NCBI RefSeq assembly: GCF_905475345.1
Contig: NC_066602.1
Location: forward strand, 558,001-622,000
Origin: Vespula vulgaris
Taxonomy: Eukaryota; Arthropoda; Insecta; Hymenoptera; Vespidae
Direction: 5' to 3'
Length of the DNA: 64,000 bases
Shown here: positions 47,138 through 58,600 of the stretch, piece by piece
Position numbering within the stretch: position 1 is the stretch's first letter
Layout: each line of letters starts with the position of its first letter
Position numbers and translations under genes: made by a program
The notes under the pieces: generated by a model
The model's database searches: none
What the model saw: the letters and a program-made list of their open reading frames with translations, nothing else
Told to the model about the DNA's origin: nothing

Positions 47138-47456
47138 TTAATTATCACGTTGAACGTAGAAATCCATGTATCTTCTTTGAACGTAATTATAATTCAGATA
47201 TCGGTCAACTAGGCTCCTCTGCAATAATTCTGGGCTCTTGGAACTGCTTTCATCTTCGTTTAGTCTTGTATATCTCTGAAATAAATTAAAATTCTTAGAT
47301 TGGTGAAGACTTAGGGTAGACGTTCAATTGTTCATTGAAATTGTCCAGTCATCAAAGGTAAATCGGGCCACGCCATTTTTTGCGATATAAAGTACATCCT
47401 ACGAGAAACAAGAAAATAATAATTAGGATGTTATTGATCATAAAAATCAGTTTCAT
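47138..47456 (-). CDS. Family H copy, inverted arm; longest second exon
   Basis: Exon 1 frame is 47352-47456 (34 codons, core IFMINNILIIIFLFL). Exon 2 is 47138-47275, 45 codons plus stop, after a TTTCAG acceptor. Exon 2 begins RYTRLNEDES and is rich in serine, arginine and tyrosine. It is the mirror partner of 15721-16037. Comparing the two, the reading frame is preserved through the whole second exon, while intron and flanks drift with indels. That is the signature of past selection on a protein. Confidence 0.48.
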
Positions 47457-48919
47457 TTTCGTAATATAGTATTGAAATTTTATAATAAATTACTAACGAA
47501 TACAGATAAATTTACTTTATATCGACAAGGAACAAAAGACAAGAAAGAAGGAAGAAATTCTACCGTTTGAATTGCTTGTCAGTTAGAATTTGCGACGTAT
47601 GAAGTATATACGTGATAATTAAGCACTTACTTACGTATTACTCGTTCAACAATTATCGAAAGGATGACTTCTGCAAGCGAGTTCCCTTCGCAAATCGCCA
47701 TGTTAGATGACTGAGGTAATTTCTGAAGCCATGCGCGATGGAAAGGGTTATTACATTCTATGCAGATAATCAATACCACGTATTACCTGATAGAAAGAGC
47801 CGAAAAGACGCGGTACGGGAGGAAATAAATTTTACAATGTACTCCCATTAATTGGACAATAATTTTTTTTTTACCTTCCATTCCTTTCTCTATTTTAACG
47901 CTTTTTTCTTTAAAATTTACATATAGAAATTATATAAATAATTTTGCTAATCGGCTATTAATTTTTTCCCGCTTCTATCGTTAAAAATATTCATCTATAA
48001 GTATTAATTTGCAGCAAGAAATATTCCTTAAAATTTGTTTCGTAATATTACGTTCTATTCTCTTTGTATTAATTAAGTTAACAAGCTTCTTTCTTTTTTT
48101 ATTACATAGTGATAATGAATATGTATTACATTAAATCATTCGTATTATTTATTTTCCTTTTCGCGTAATCCATTTGAATGCGTTTTACGCCGGACAATTA
48201 CAAATTCCTATCCCGCCGTCGAAAGAACCGGAAATTATAGTAGTGGGGGAAACGGATTTGTCGACCAATCTCTTTTAATTCGCCTTACTACTGCCCTCTC
48301 CAATTAATTACCATAAGAAATAATCCACCATATAGCATAATTACATATTGCAATGATTGCTTTTGTTTTGATTAATTCATCGCACTCTACCAAGGGATAA
48401 TATTAAATGAAAAGGAATAAATTTTTCGTTGTCATTTTTTCATAATAAAAATATCTTGTGAACATTATTGCCGACATTTTTAATTACCACCTGACTAACT
48501 TTGGCCAAAAATGTTATTTATGCAAACAATTCTTTCTTCCAATTTCTTTTTTCATAATAAAAATTGTATAATCGGCGAAATGATCGTTATGAGAATTATC
48601 TAATCGTCTTTTGAAACTTTCAGTTTGTCCTTAAAATTCATCCAAAGTGACGTGCTGTTTTATGTTATAGGTCGAATTTGAAAAAATGAGAAAAAGAAAC
48701 GTTTCGTTCGATTTATATTGTATTAGTTAAGTTTATCCACGTTTTTCAAAATTTTTTTAATGTTTCTAGGGAATAACAAAAATCATCATGCTGAAAACAA
48801 TAGCAAGGCACTTCCTTTTGAAATAAAGACGGTGACTCTAACTTATCCGTAATACCTTGTATAACGTGTTCGTCAGATGATCGATATTAAACAGAAAGAA
48901 AAATAGGAAGACAAAACTT

Positions 48920-49490
48920 ATAATGGTCACGACGAAGAACTTTCTCGAAATCGAAATAGTTCTGTTTCACTATGCTACTCTCGAATGGTGGTACGAGGCT
49001 AGGGAATATACTCCTTTGAAAGGATCAGAAGGTAAGCGGCTTCGGTCAGAGGGTATAATCGATTGAGTCCGGAAAGGTCCTTCGAAGGGACATCCAATGG
49101 TTCGTGCGGATCGTGGGTCAAAGTGAAATTTTTACTTTAATGAGGGTATATTCCTTTGTAAGAAAGAAGATTTCTTCGCGGAATGTTTTTTGATTACATC
49201 TTGTTCCACCCTCAAAAGAATTCAAAGCAGTCGAAAAGGGAAAATGGAGATCAATCCTAACGTTAACAGTGTTCTTGGATATCGAACTAATGTTAATTTG
49301 GATAGCATTTAGTTAGAAAGTTATATATACCGTAATAATATTTATTTCAATGCCATGAGTGAGATTAGGAACGGCAAAGAAAATATTAAGGCGATTAACA
49401 TTATTCCAAAAAAGATTTGCGAATCCATGTCGAAGATGAAGAAGAAGAAAAAGGTGATACAGGGGATGAAGAAGTGGAAGGTGATTGTAA
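48920..49490 (+). pseudogene. Family B copy in the inverted arm, broken
   Basis: Mirror of 13641-14230. The first exon region (48925-49045) keeps the AAG|GTAAGC donor, but a four-base difference shifts the frame into a stop. The acceptor of the acidic exon is destroyed (CTCAAAAG). An ATG at 48963 opens a 45-codon frame that overlaps the family frame. The tail again shows GAAGAAGAA repeats followed by GGAAG|GTGATT. Confidence 0.5.
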
Positions 49491-49643
49491 ATATTATGTT
49501 CACGTTTAAAAATACCGAAATGAATTTAAGATAGGTTTAACTTTTGGAATGATTAAACCTGTAGATGTACAAAAGATTTATCGATTTGTTCCAAGTTTAC
49601 GTCACCTCGTCATGGTTACTCCATCAAATTAAATTAAGTAATC

Positions 49644-49853
49644 ATTCGATTAAATTGAAAGTAGATGAAATGTTGAATTAATTTTCTTAATTGTTTGTCC
49701 TAACATTCGTATCGTGTACTGAGAAAATATTCATAATATTTCATTTACATTCGATTAAATTGAAAGTAGAAGAAATGTTGAATTAATTTTCTTAATTGTT
49801 TGTCATAACATTCGCATCGTGTACTTAAAAAATATTCAGAATATTAATTTACG
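49644..49853 (+). repeat. 105-bp tandem duplication
   Basis: Two adjacent copies (49644-49748 and 49749-49853) begin ATTCGATTAAATTGAAAGTA and differ at a handful of bases. Other copies of this module in the window (for example 17365-17470, 55330-55430) are single, so the duplication is local and recent. Confidence 0.85.
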
Positions 49854-49964
49854 TTTTAGAGTAATATTGTAATATCAACAAATTTATTTACTGCGTAGCC
49901 AGAATTCTCTTGTTAATACGTTTTAATAGGCAATTGATGAAAATGCATTTGCGTATTACAATTT

Positions 49965-50210
49965 CCCATATGTATCGTCGCGTACCTTCGAATTAAACGA
50001 TTCGTTATTATTTCTCTCCATCCGTGAGTGCTCTTATGCGCGCTTGAATATGCCAGTTCAAGTGGAAGAAATGAGTGCTCGCTCCTTTGAGCGTATATTT
50101 CCAGTCTGATTTTGTAGATAGGAAAAATATTTTTTCATTTGTTTTCCCCTTATCAAACCATACAGACAATTGGACGATACGACTGGCTGTATAACTCAAT
50201 TAGATTTTAA
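49965..50210 (+). pseudogene. Family D C-terminal module near 50 kb
   Basis: The tail frame (IFSFVFPLSNHTDN, ending at a TAA near 50205) is readable after a frameshift. It is the mirror partner of 12770-12985 and is paired head-to-head with the minus copy at 51110-51370, about 0.9 kb away. Confidence 0.35.
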
Positions 50211-52380
50211 ATCCATTATCTAATTACCTGCACATTTAATTAAGTCTTCTGCAGATCGATGTACCACGCCTGTTTCAGTTCTTTCATTCGAACGACTGCA
50301 TTTTCCTAAAAATTTACCTCTTATTGGAAAACTTAAATGAATGATCCAATCGTACTTCTTCTTATCAAATACTTGATATATTATGTTCTAAACTAGTTAG
50401 TTCCTATGGAAATATTATATTTCTGCAGTCGTTTATTTCTTTTTACGTGTAACTGTGTATAGCAGTGATTTATTATATTTTACGTAACATAATATTTGAA
50501 TTTTCCGAATTTATCATCGGAATGATTTAACTTCTCAATGAGCGGACAGATAACACTGACGTAATACTTGGTTAGTCATTACTTATCGACATAGTAGAAA
50601 TCTATTATAATTTGTTCAAGCTATCGTTATTCGATCAACCATCCGACTTAAAGCATATCATAAAAGTGTTGTAAGAAGATAGCTTTTCCATAAGATTATC
50701 TTCCATTTTGAATATAATCTTCCGAGTTTTATTTTCTATGGAATGCCAACGTCCTGTTCTCGAAAAAAGAATAAATGTGGATTAGTAAATAGCAAAATAA
50801 TTCGATTCTTACAAAGTAAAATGATCGAAATTTATTAGTATAAAGAGTGATCGATAGGGGAAATCAAATGGAATAAAAGATATAAAAAAAAATGTTGTGC
50901 ATGGAAAAAAAAAGAACACAGTATACGGAATATTGAATAAATAGAAGTATGATTTGATAATTTTTATAATTCTCCAACAGGGAGTAAATTTTTATGAAAA
51001 TGTAGACGTTCCTATATAAGAACTGAATCAGTTACGTGGTACATCGCTCTGGAAAATACCTAACAGGTTAATTAAGTCATGCATCTAAGTAGATAACTAA
51101 ATTACACAGGTTATCGTATTATCGAAATGTATGCTTGGTTTGATTAGAGGAAAACAAATGAAAAAATACCTGGCATATTTTCAAGATACGCGAGAAGTTA
51201 TACGCACACGCGCCCATAGAATCGCACAATCATCCCGTCCATTTGAATAAGCTCACGCATGCGCAAAAGTACGCACCCAGATGGAGAGAGATAATAATAA
51301 CACGAATATAATAATAATAACACGTTCAATATGAAGGTACTTGACGATATATATAGGGGAAAATATTACGCACCTGCAGATCATTATACCTCGAATGAAT
51401 CATTAAAACGAGAATGCGAGATAAGCAGCAAATTAGTTGGTCGAAATCCCTATATTATTGAACACGTACATTAAATATTATAAACATTATTTAAGTGCAT
51501 ATCGTGAATATCATGATAACCAATTTGGAAGATTGAACTAAAGAATTCTCCTCTTTTCAATTATATTAAGTAATTATTTGAACTGACTATGACAATCACT
51601 TTAATAATTAGTTTAACAAATGGTTTAAATAATTATTTAAGCCGGTATAACGTTGATATGATGACGCAAACGTACACTGAATATTCGACGTATAATTTAA
51701 AAGAGTTCCCTGGCTAACATTAATATCCCGAAAAACGGTGAATTTTTTAATCGTACATGCAGAATTAATCATTTTCAAAGATAAACCTTGCTGAATACCA
51801 TTTCAATTCCATTTTAATCCAGATTCCGTTTGCAACAGCGAACTGTTCTTTGACAAATATCACTCAACACATTCGATTACATCCTCTAAATAAAGCCTTT
51901 TTTTAAATTCTTAAAGTTTGGATCCTTTCAATTAGATATATTCCTTTTCCTCCTATAACCCTTCGAATGTAGCTTTATAAAACAATGCCATATTAACCTC
52001 GTCAAGGATTTTTGTCACTGCCTTTATAAATGTTTTGTTTTCTTGCTGGTTAATTTCGATCATGTAATGAAGATGGTGTGGAAATCAATACTACGGTTCA
52101 CGTAAAGACTAGGACGATGTTTGAACAGGAAGCGTGCTGGGTTTGAAAAAAGCCTTCTTTCCAAACCCAGCACGTCGATTGATAATATGACAAGGAAGCT
52201 CTAAAACGTTTTGGAAACTATTGATGACTTTAGATAATAGAATACTGCCGATCGATACTATGTATTTCATTATCCAAACATAAGATATATGGATATACAT
52301 TTTCTTTTCTTCCTTTTTTTATATTCGAGTTAAAATATAAGGCGTCATATCACTGGCTAAGAACTGTAACAAAAAAGTAA
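50210..52380. repeat. Non-coding modules before family G
   Basis: 50330-50530 mirrors 12380-12560. 50690-50940 repeats 2340-2660. 50960-51100 is the module before D tails. 51650-52040 matches 28050-28480, including a degraded B remnant at 51890-52040. 52110-52290 repeats 4560-4730. No intact gene seen. Confidence 0.5.
51110..51370 (-). pseudogene. Family D C-terminal module near 51.2 kb
   Basis: Minus-strand tail module with a short ATAATAATAACACG duplication around 51290-51330. The tail frame is recognisable but holds two stops. Confidence 0.35.
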
Positions 52381-52382
52381 AA

Positions 52383-52619
52383 ATGTTAATGCACAACGCT
52401 TCCGATGATAACATCCGACAACTTCGAAATTTAAATGATTGGCACTCCATGACAGGTGAAGAATTTGAAACGATCATAATGAAATATATAATGGATCATA
52501 ACGAAAAAGCAAATACTTCTCATGCTGAGAAATTCACCAATGATATTATTTTTAATATGACCAAAAGAAATAGGGAAAACAATATTTTTTGCATGAGAAA
52601 CATTTTTGGTCGATTTTGA
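52383..52619 (+). CDS. Family G: 78-residue polar protein
   Basis: Function unknown. ATG at 52383 opens 78 codons to TGA at 52617-52619. The product is polar, with Asn, Asp, Glu and Lys throughout, and includes MTGEEFETIIMKYIMDHNEK and KRNRENNIF. No signal peptide or membrane segment is seen. The region is homologous to 4780-5060, 14530-14790 and 28755-29110 (plus) and 48440-48650 (minus). All of these carry deletions or shifts, but the KRNR...NIFGR part is in the same frame at 4874-5056. It sits upstream of the H-A-B cluster in the unit. Only one full-length open copy exists, so coding status is moderate to low. Confidence 0.32.
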   Translation: MLMHNASDDNIRQLRNLNDWHSMTGEEFETIIMKYIMDHNEKANTSHAEKFTNDIIFNMTKRNRENNIFCMRNIFGRF

Positions 52620-52839
52620 CAGATAGCAATCAAAAAATGTATAATTACGTTCACAAGATATTTTTATTATGAGATAATATCAACAAGAAAACTAATTTTT
52701 TTTTTTTTAATCAGTATTAATCTTTTGTAGGGAGAGATCGATAAAGTTGAAGCAAAAGACCATGTTGAAATACGCAGATATACAAAGTCGATTATACCAT
52801 ATGATAATTAAGAAGGGAAAAATATTCGTCGAGAAATCA

Positions 52840-53350
52840 ATTTCCCCTTAATCCATGTCCCATTAGGCTCTTTCGGCTCGTTAGATCGCGTAATAGGAAA
52901 TTTTAATCGACTTACGTAAGTCGTGTTCAAATGAAATACGTAGGAAAAAGGTAATATCACGAAAAAAAAAATTGTCTTCCCTGAATACAATCTTCATTAC
53001 AACGTCATAAAAAAAGAGAGATGTGTAAAAAAAGACAGTGTTAACTTAAGTAATAGAAGAAGAATAGAAAATAATATTACGAAAAAAATTGTCAAACAAT
53101 ATTTTTTACTCAAAATTAATTTTTATTGATATATACTTTTAACCTCAAGAACAGGAAGAAATTTTCAAAATTCTTTAGTTCACTTCTAATTTCAGACTGT
53201 AAAAAGTAGGAACGAAAGAAGAACATAGAAAAAAAGAATAATTATTTATCGAATCAATAAATATCAATAGAGAAATTCATTTCCTCAGAGCTTATGACCT
53301 TTTCGGTTCTTTCAATCGTATGATAGGAAATATTGATTAACCTACATAAA
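52840..53350 (+). repeat. Spacer module in the last unit
   Basis: Left block around 52840-52950 and right block around 53260-53350, with the AT-rich centre between them. Upstream of the H copy at 53676. Confidence 0.45.
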
Positions 53351-53675
53351 ACCCTGTGCAGAGGGTTCCCTCATGGTCGTTAGGTAAACTACCCAAAGCG
53401 ATTTGTGGGGTATGAATTGCCTGTAAGAATATGGCGATAAAGCTGTGCGTCATTCCTTCGGAATTTGTCGAACTAGAAATACGTGAGCGAGTGTCGTACA
53501 AGAAATATTTGTTACGTGTGTACTTCATACGTTCCAAAGGGTAGTTTTACAAGGAGTTCAAGCGGTGGAAACAATTTCTTCGTTTTCACTAGTCTTGTGT
53601 TTCTGTTATCAATGTAAGGTGAATTTATCTGTAGGCATTAGTATGTAATTTATTATAAAATTTCAATTATATATT

Positions 53676-53955
53676 ATGGAAATAAAACTGATTCTCGTGA
53701 TCAATACCATCTTAATTATTGTTTGTTGCTTTTCGGAAAAGATACTTTACATCACTTAAAATGGCGTAATCCGATTTGCCTTCGATAACTATACATGCAT
53801 ACTATTAGATGAACAATTGAATGTCTATCGTAAGTCTGAACTAATCTACGAATTTTAAATTGTTTCAGAGATATACTAAAGGAAACGAAGGCGGAAGCAG
53901 GAAAAGTTCCAATAGCTTGCAAGTATTACAAAGGCCCGAGTTGACGGATATTTGA
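53676..53955 (+). pseudogene. Family H copy with frameshifts
   Basis: Exon 1 starts ATG GAA ATA AAA at 53676. A one-base loss in the hydrophobic stretch shifts the frame, which ends at 53759. Exon 2 begins after TTTCAG at 53869 (RYTKGNEGGS). Another one-base loss ends it after 28 codons at 53955. A GTAAGT sits at 53830, the only copy where the intron region shows that consensus. Confidence 0.5.
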
Positions 53956-54284
53956 ATTATAATTCCAAACAAGATATACGAAATTTCACTACCTCGTGTT
54001 AATGAAGTATTCTATATCCGAAGTGAAACATATTTACTTTGGCCTGTTCTTCCTTATATCCGGCGATAACTCCTACATGGATAGTACAAATGCAATCAAT
54101 CAGATTATGATATGAAAACGTTTTTCTGTTTCTTCTTATATTTCAGTGGAAAATCAGTCAATGGTTTGTTTATCGAATTTTAGAGATAAGGTACAAGTTT
54201 GTTGTTCTTAAATGTACTGTCGAATATAAAATCTGTATCATAGGGATGTTTTATAATAATTTATTGAATTTTTACGCAGATTTT

Positions 54285-54706
54285 ATGATAGCGACGAGAA
54301 TATTTCTATTAATGAGTTGGACATTAAGTCTCTTAACTCTAGCTGGCATATATGTATTATATTAATGTGTATAATTCAAGAACCCATATATTTTTCACCT
54401 TTGTAAAGAAGAATATTTGATATGGGAAGCAAGATGTTCGATGAAAGAGAGGAGGTGAATAATAATATATGAATAAAAATTTCAATATTTTTTCATAGAA
54501 TTTTGCGTTACATGTCATTCGTCATTTAATGTGTCAGATCGTAAAAGGGGCGGAGGTAGCTGACGCTGCTCACGAATTTATTAAAAAACTTGTAAACGAT
54601 ATGGAACTCAAGTTGATGAGAGAGGCACCATATTATCCGACGTATAGAAGTAAACATGTTGCTACTGGTAGAGCATTACTCTAGCAACCATCGACATCAA
54701 TATTGA
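54285..54706 (+). pseudogene. Family A copy with frameshifts in both exons
   Basis: Exon 1 begins at 54285 and is 170 nt long to the donor (GTGAAT at 54455), but it has an in-frame stop after about 26 codons. Exon 2 begins at 54538 after the conserved TGTCAG and is 169 nt, one more than in the intact copies. The extra base shifts the last third of the frame near 54655. The polyadenylation-like AATAAA after the stop position is retained. Confidence 0.6.
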
Positions 54707-54789
54707 ATTTTAATAAACGAGGTACGAAGAGATCAGATATAATTAACTTGTCATGTATCTTATCCAATTTTCTATATTAATTTCATCTT

Positions 54790-55060
54790 TTATAATAGAG
54801 TGCATTGGATCGTGTAATTAGAAGAGCGGTTCAAGATGCAGATAGAATTTTAACCAAGGAAGGAACATCGTTAGCGATAGTTCATGTATGCATTATGTGA
54901 TTGGGAATACCTAGGAAGAGGAAAAAGAAGAAAAAACATTTGTGCTTGACGACGAAGTTTGGAAAGACCATTAGGGCGTTAGTTTAAAAAGCGTCGGAAG
55001 GTAGTACGAGGAAATGGGAGGGATTTACTTCTTCCAAAGGGTCCAAACGTAAGCGGCTTT
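54790..55060 (+). pseudogene. Family B remnant, short form, last unit
   Basis: Follows the broken family A copy. The EEEKEEKTFVLDDEVWKD frame ends at TAG two codons before the stop of the other short forms. The donor-like CGTAAGC is kept at about 55050. A one-base loss near 54845 separates the upstream part from the rest. Confidence 0.4.
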
Positions 55061-55493
55061 AGTTGGAGGGTATACGCGATTGTACGTAGAATGATTTTTT
55101 AAGGGATCGTACGATGTTCCATGCGGGTCATGGATCGAAGGGGAATGGAAATGAAACTGAGGGAGGTTTATCATACAAAATAATTTAACATACAGGGACG
55201 ATTAAAAGATTCAAAATTTTTGGAAATAATAACGATAGCAGGAGTATACTTTTAAATTATACGTGAAATAAAAAGTCCACGTTCGCATCATCGTTATTCC
55301 ATCGATATAAATTAAGTAACAGTTCGCTATAATTAAAAAAGGAGAAATGTTGAATCCCATGTTTCAAATTGTTTGTCATCATATTCACGACATGTAGTTA
55401 AAAAATATTCGTAATATTTTATTAGCGTTTTTCATAAATATTATATATATACACACGGTGAGATGAACGTACCCTGAATATTTAACGCAAAAT

Positions 55494-55694
55494 TTAAGTC
55501 TCCCGAGCTAACAGCACAATTTCAATAGGAAACTTCAGTGAAACACGGATTTCCCAAACAGTAGCAGTGCAAACACTCGATCCGCCCAAATCACTCTCTA
55601 ACTGTGTGGTTCTCTCGAAGAGGAAATACGTGAAACAGAGGATGGTGAGATGAGGAAATAAAGAAATATGACAAGAGATTTTCTCCGAATACAT
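55494..55694 (-). pseudogene. Family F N-terminal half joined to unrelated sequence
   Basis: ATG at 55694 opens MYSEKISCHISLFPH and continues to FERTTQLES, matching family F for about 32 codons. The frame then runs into other sequence (55494-55590) and stops. The join coincides with the deletion that removed the D modules from this unit. Confidence 0.4.
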
Positions 55695-58600
55695 TTTTTC
55701 TATTATCGTGCAATAATGGAAATGAATTCTAGGATAACTTAAACAATATATATTTGTTTACGAGATAAGAAGGTGATATTTGAAGAAAATGTATTTAAGG
55801 AATATTGAAGTAGATGTAACTTCCGACGAAAAAATGTTTTAACAACCAAATATTTTATAATAAGAATTATATAGTATGAAAATTGTAATACCCGTAATAT
55901 GAAATAATATTAGAACACTATTTTTAAGTATGACTTAAACTTACGAAAGAAGAAACATTACATATTTCGTATATGATATTACCATTACTTTCTAGAAATT
56001 AACGTTGATAATTACAATAATTATTATTTTTGATGTTATTATTAAAATAATTTGAAATTATTAATACAAAAATCATTAATAATAATTACTTATATTATAT
56101 ATAATTACAGTTTTACTTGCATATTGCAATTAAAAAAGAGAAAAGTAACTGTCAATTTCGTTAGAAGATTTCAAGTTTTATGAAATAATTTTTCAAGTGC
56201 ATAAAGGAAATAAAAATATAACTACATAGTTACAGGCGAGGGGAAATTATTCATCCCCAAACTAGAAAATTAATATCTAGGAATCTTGGTCTTCTAACGA
56301 GACGACGTGGGATTAACTAATCCAGGGGAAGTCATTCCTTCCGTGATTTTCGACCCAGTAATACGCAAGTGTGTGTCATACGCGAAATAATCCCTAGCTA
56401 CCATACTTCCGAAAGAACAGCTTTACAAATAACAAAGACGGTTTAAACACCATTATCTCTAGTCATTCCATTATTCCATCAATCTTCTTCAAAATTTAGC
56501 AGTAGCTATTTGCATAAGATTTATTAGAAAATAACATTTCCATATTATAGAAATTACCGGATAATTACTCCAATTTGGGTTTAATACCATTTCGAATATT
56601 TGTGATAAATTCACTTGTAAATAAAAATACTTTCTTCGACTGTATAAAATCTTCGAAGATATTCAATAAATTATTATAAGGTATATAGATACGATATAGA
56701 TTGTATAGTCCACATTACATTTTAGAATGAAAAATTTATCTTATGTCTAAAATATCTTACCATTCAATAAACACAGCATTGATTGATTTTCCATTTAAGC
56801 ATAAATGTAAAAAGGAAAATGTTTCCATATATTAATCTCGTTGATGGTCTGGCTTGATTTGTACTATCCATATAGGACGTATAGTCGGATGTACGGAAGA
56901 ACAGAAAGTGTCAATGAAAATGTGTTTCACTTTGGATATGCAATGTTATATTATCTGGTGGAGCGTTGTTCTTCTTTGGAATTACAATTCAAATATAAGT
57001 CAATTCGGCTCCTTTGCAATACATCCAGGCTATTGGAACTGCTTTCGTCTTCCGTTGGTTTAGTATATCCCTGAAACATTATAAGATTCGTAGATTAGTT
57101 AAGAGTTACGGAAGTCGTTCAATTGTACATCTAATTGTACTGTCCTCAAAAATAAATTTTGTTTCATCCTTTTAAGCGATATAAAGTACCTTTTCCGAAA
57201 TGCAACAAACAATTATTTAGATAGCATTGATCACGAAAATCAGTATCATTTCCATAATGTATACTTGAAATTTTATAATAAATCACAAACTCATGACTAC
57301 TAACAAATTTACTTTACATTGATAGTATAAGCAAATGACCAGTAAGAATGAAGAAATTGTTTCCACCGCCTGAATTACTTGTATAACGGATCTCTTAAAC
57401 GTATGAAGTATGCACGAACAAATATTTGTTGTACCACAATCGCTCGCGTATTACTAGTTCGACAATCACCCAAGGAATGACCTGCAGCTTCATCGCCGTC
57501 CTCCGAACGACGGTATTTATACCCCGCACAACGCTTTGGATTCTTAACCCAGCGAACACGATAGCGCCCTTTGCACAGGGTTATTACACTTGATGTAGAT
57601 TAATCAATATACAGAAAGAACCAAGATGCTCATAAGTTACGAGGAAATGAATTTCTCTATTGATCTCTTTTAATTGGATGTATCATTATTCTTCTTCTTG
57701 CTCTTCTATGTTCTTCTGTCGTCTCTTTATTCCCATCCTTTTCTTTACAATTTGAAATTAGAAATTAATTAAAGAATTCTGAAAATTGGCAAATATGTTT
57801 CTTCTTGTTTTTGTCGTTAAAAATATTTATGAATGAGAATTAATTTGGTGCAAAGAATACTGTTTGACAATTTTTTTTTGGTATACTACTTTCTGTTCTT
57901 TTTCGATTACTTAATATAACAATCTCTTTTTTACACATCTGTCTTTTTTTAAAACGCATTAGTAAAGAATATGGATTAATACAAAATCATTCGTCACTTT
58001 TTTTCCCGAATATCATCTTTATCTCTTTTACGTATTTTATTTCGACACCATTTACGTAAGTCAATCAGAATTTCCTATTACGCGATTAAACGCAGCGGAA
58101 ATGCTTCATTTCATATGGATTGTGGGGAAATGAATTTCTCTATGAATATAGATTTATCGACAGGTAGATTTATTGAATAGTCGACATAGAGACTTGAAAT
58201 GAACCTGAGGATGGTATATTTTACTTATTATAATTATTATACTTATTAATATTATTATTATTATACTTATTATTATTGTATCTATTATTATATCAAAATA
58301 TAAGTTATAAATGCTGTAGAAAGGCAGCATTTTCTTGAAATTTAGTTTCCTTCCAAATATAGTTTCTTAAATCCTGCTTTCTACGTAATGCCAACACATT
58401 TCGTCATGATAAATATGTATGAATGAATAATTACGTACCAAAAAAAATTTCCACAAAAATTTCCAAAGGAAGTTATGTAAAATTAAATTTTTACAAAGTA
58501 AAGTGACTGAAAGGAATGGGGAGAATCAAAAGAAGAAAAAAGAATCAAAAAGAGAAATGTATCTAAAAAAAATATCCCCTTTACTGCAGCAAGTATCCGA

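Larger units (their letters stand above)
12400..50540. repeat. Giant imperfect palindrome, axis near 31 kb
   Basis: Segments left of the axis recur as reverse complements on the right: 12.4-18.9 with 44.2-50.5 kb; 19.15-20.6 with 41.9-43.3 kb; 21.7-23.1 with 35.1-36.85 kb; 23.5-24.5 with 34.5-35.1 kb; 26.6-27.9 with 33.1-33.9 kb. Sums of paired coordinates are 62.4-63.2 kb for the outer pairs but 58.5-60.7 kb for the inner ones. This fits about 4 kb of extra DNA at 37-41.7 kb relative to its mirror. The symmetry continues round the circle (H at 6.2 kb with H at 1.0 kb), giving a second axis near 3.6 kb. Confidence 0.7.
44180..50540 (-). repeat. Inverted copy of the U2 segment 12.4-18.9 kb
   Basis: Modules appear in reverse order and on the opposite strand to U2. 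Pairs: family F tail 44190-44270 with 18.8 kb; family D 44721-45095 with 18.0-18.3 kb; family A 46420-46836 with 16346-16764; family H 47138-47456 with 15721-16037; family G-like 48440-48650 with 14.6 kb; family B 48920-49490 with 13.6-14.2 kb. Coordinates of each pair sum to about 63.1-63.2 kb. This is the clearest arm of the large palindrome. Confidence 0.8.
51000..56030 (+). repeat. Partial forward unit (modules 4.5-9.3 kb of U1)
   Basis: Forward order of G (52383), spacer module (52840-53350), H (53676-53955), A (54285-54706), B remnant (54800-55060), F remnant (55494-55694) and the AT-rich tail, as in U1 between 4.5 and 9.3 kb. The D-end pair normally present between B and F (about 1 kb) is missing here, so a deletion lies near 55430-55500. 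Sequence runs on without a break into the second copy of position 1. Confidence 0.7.
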
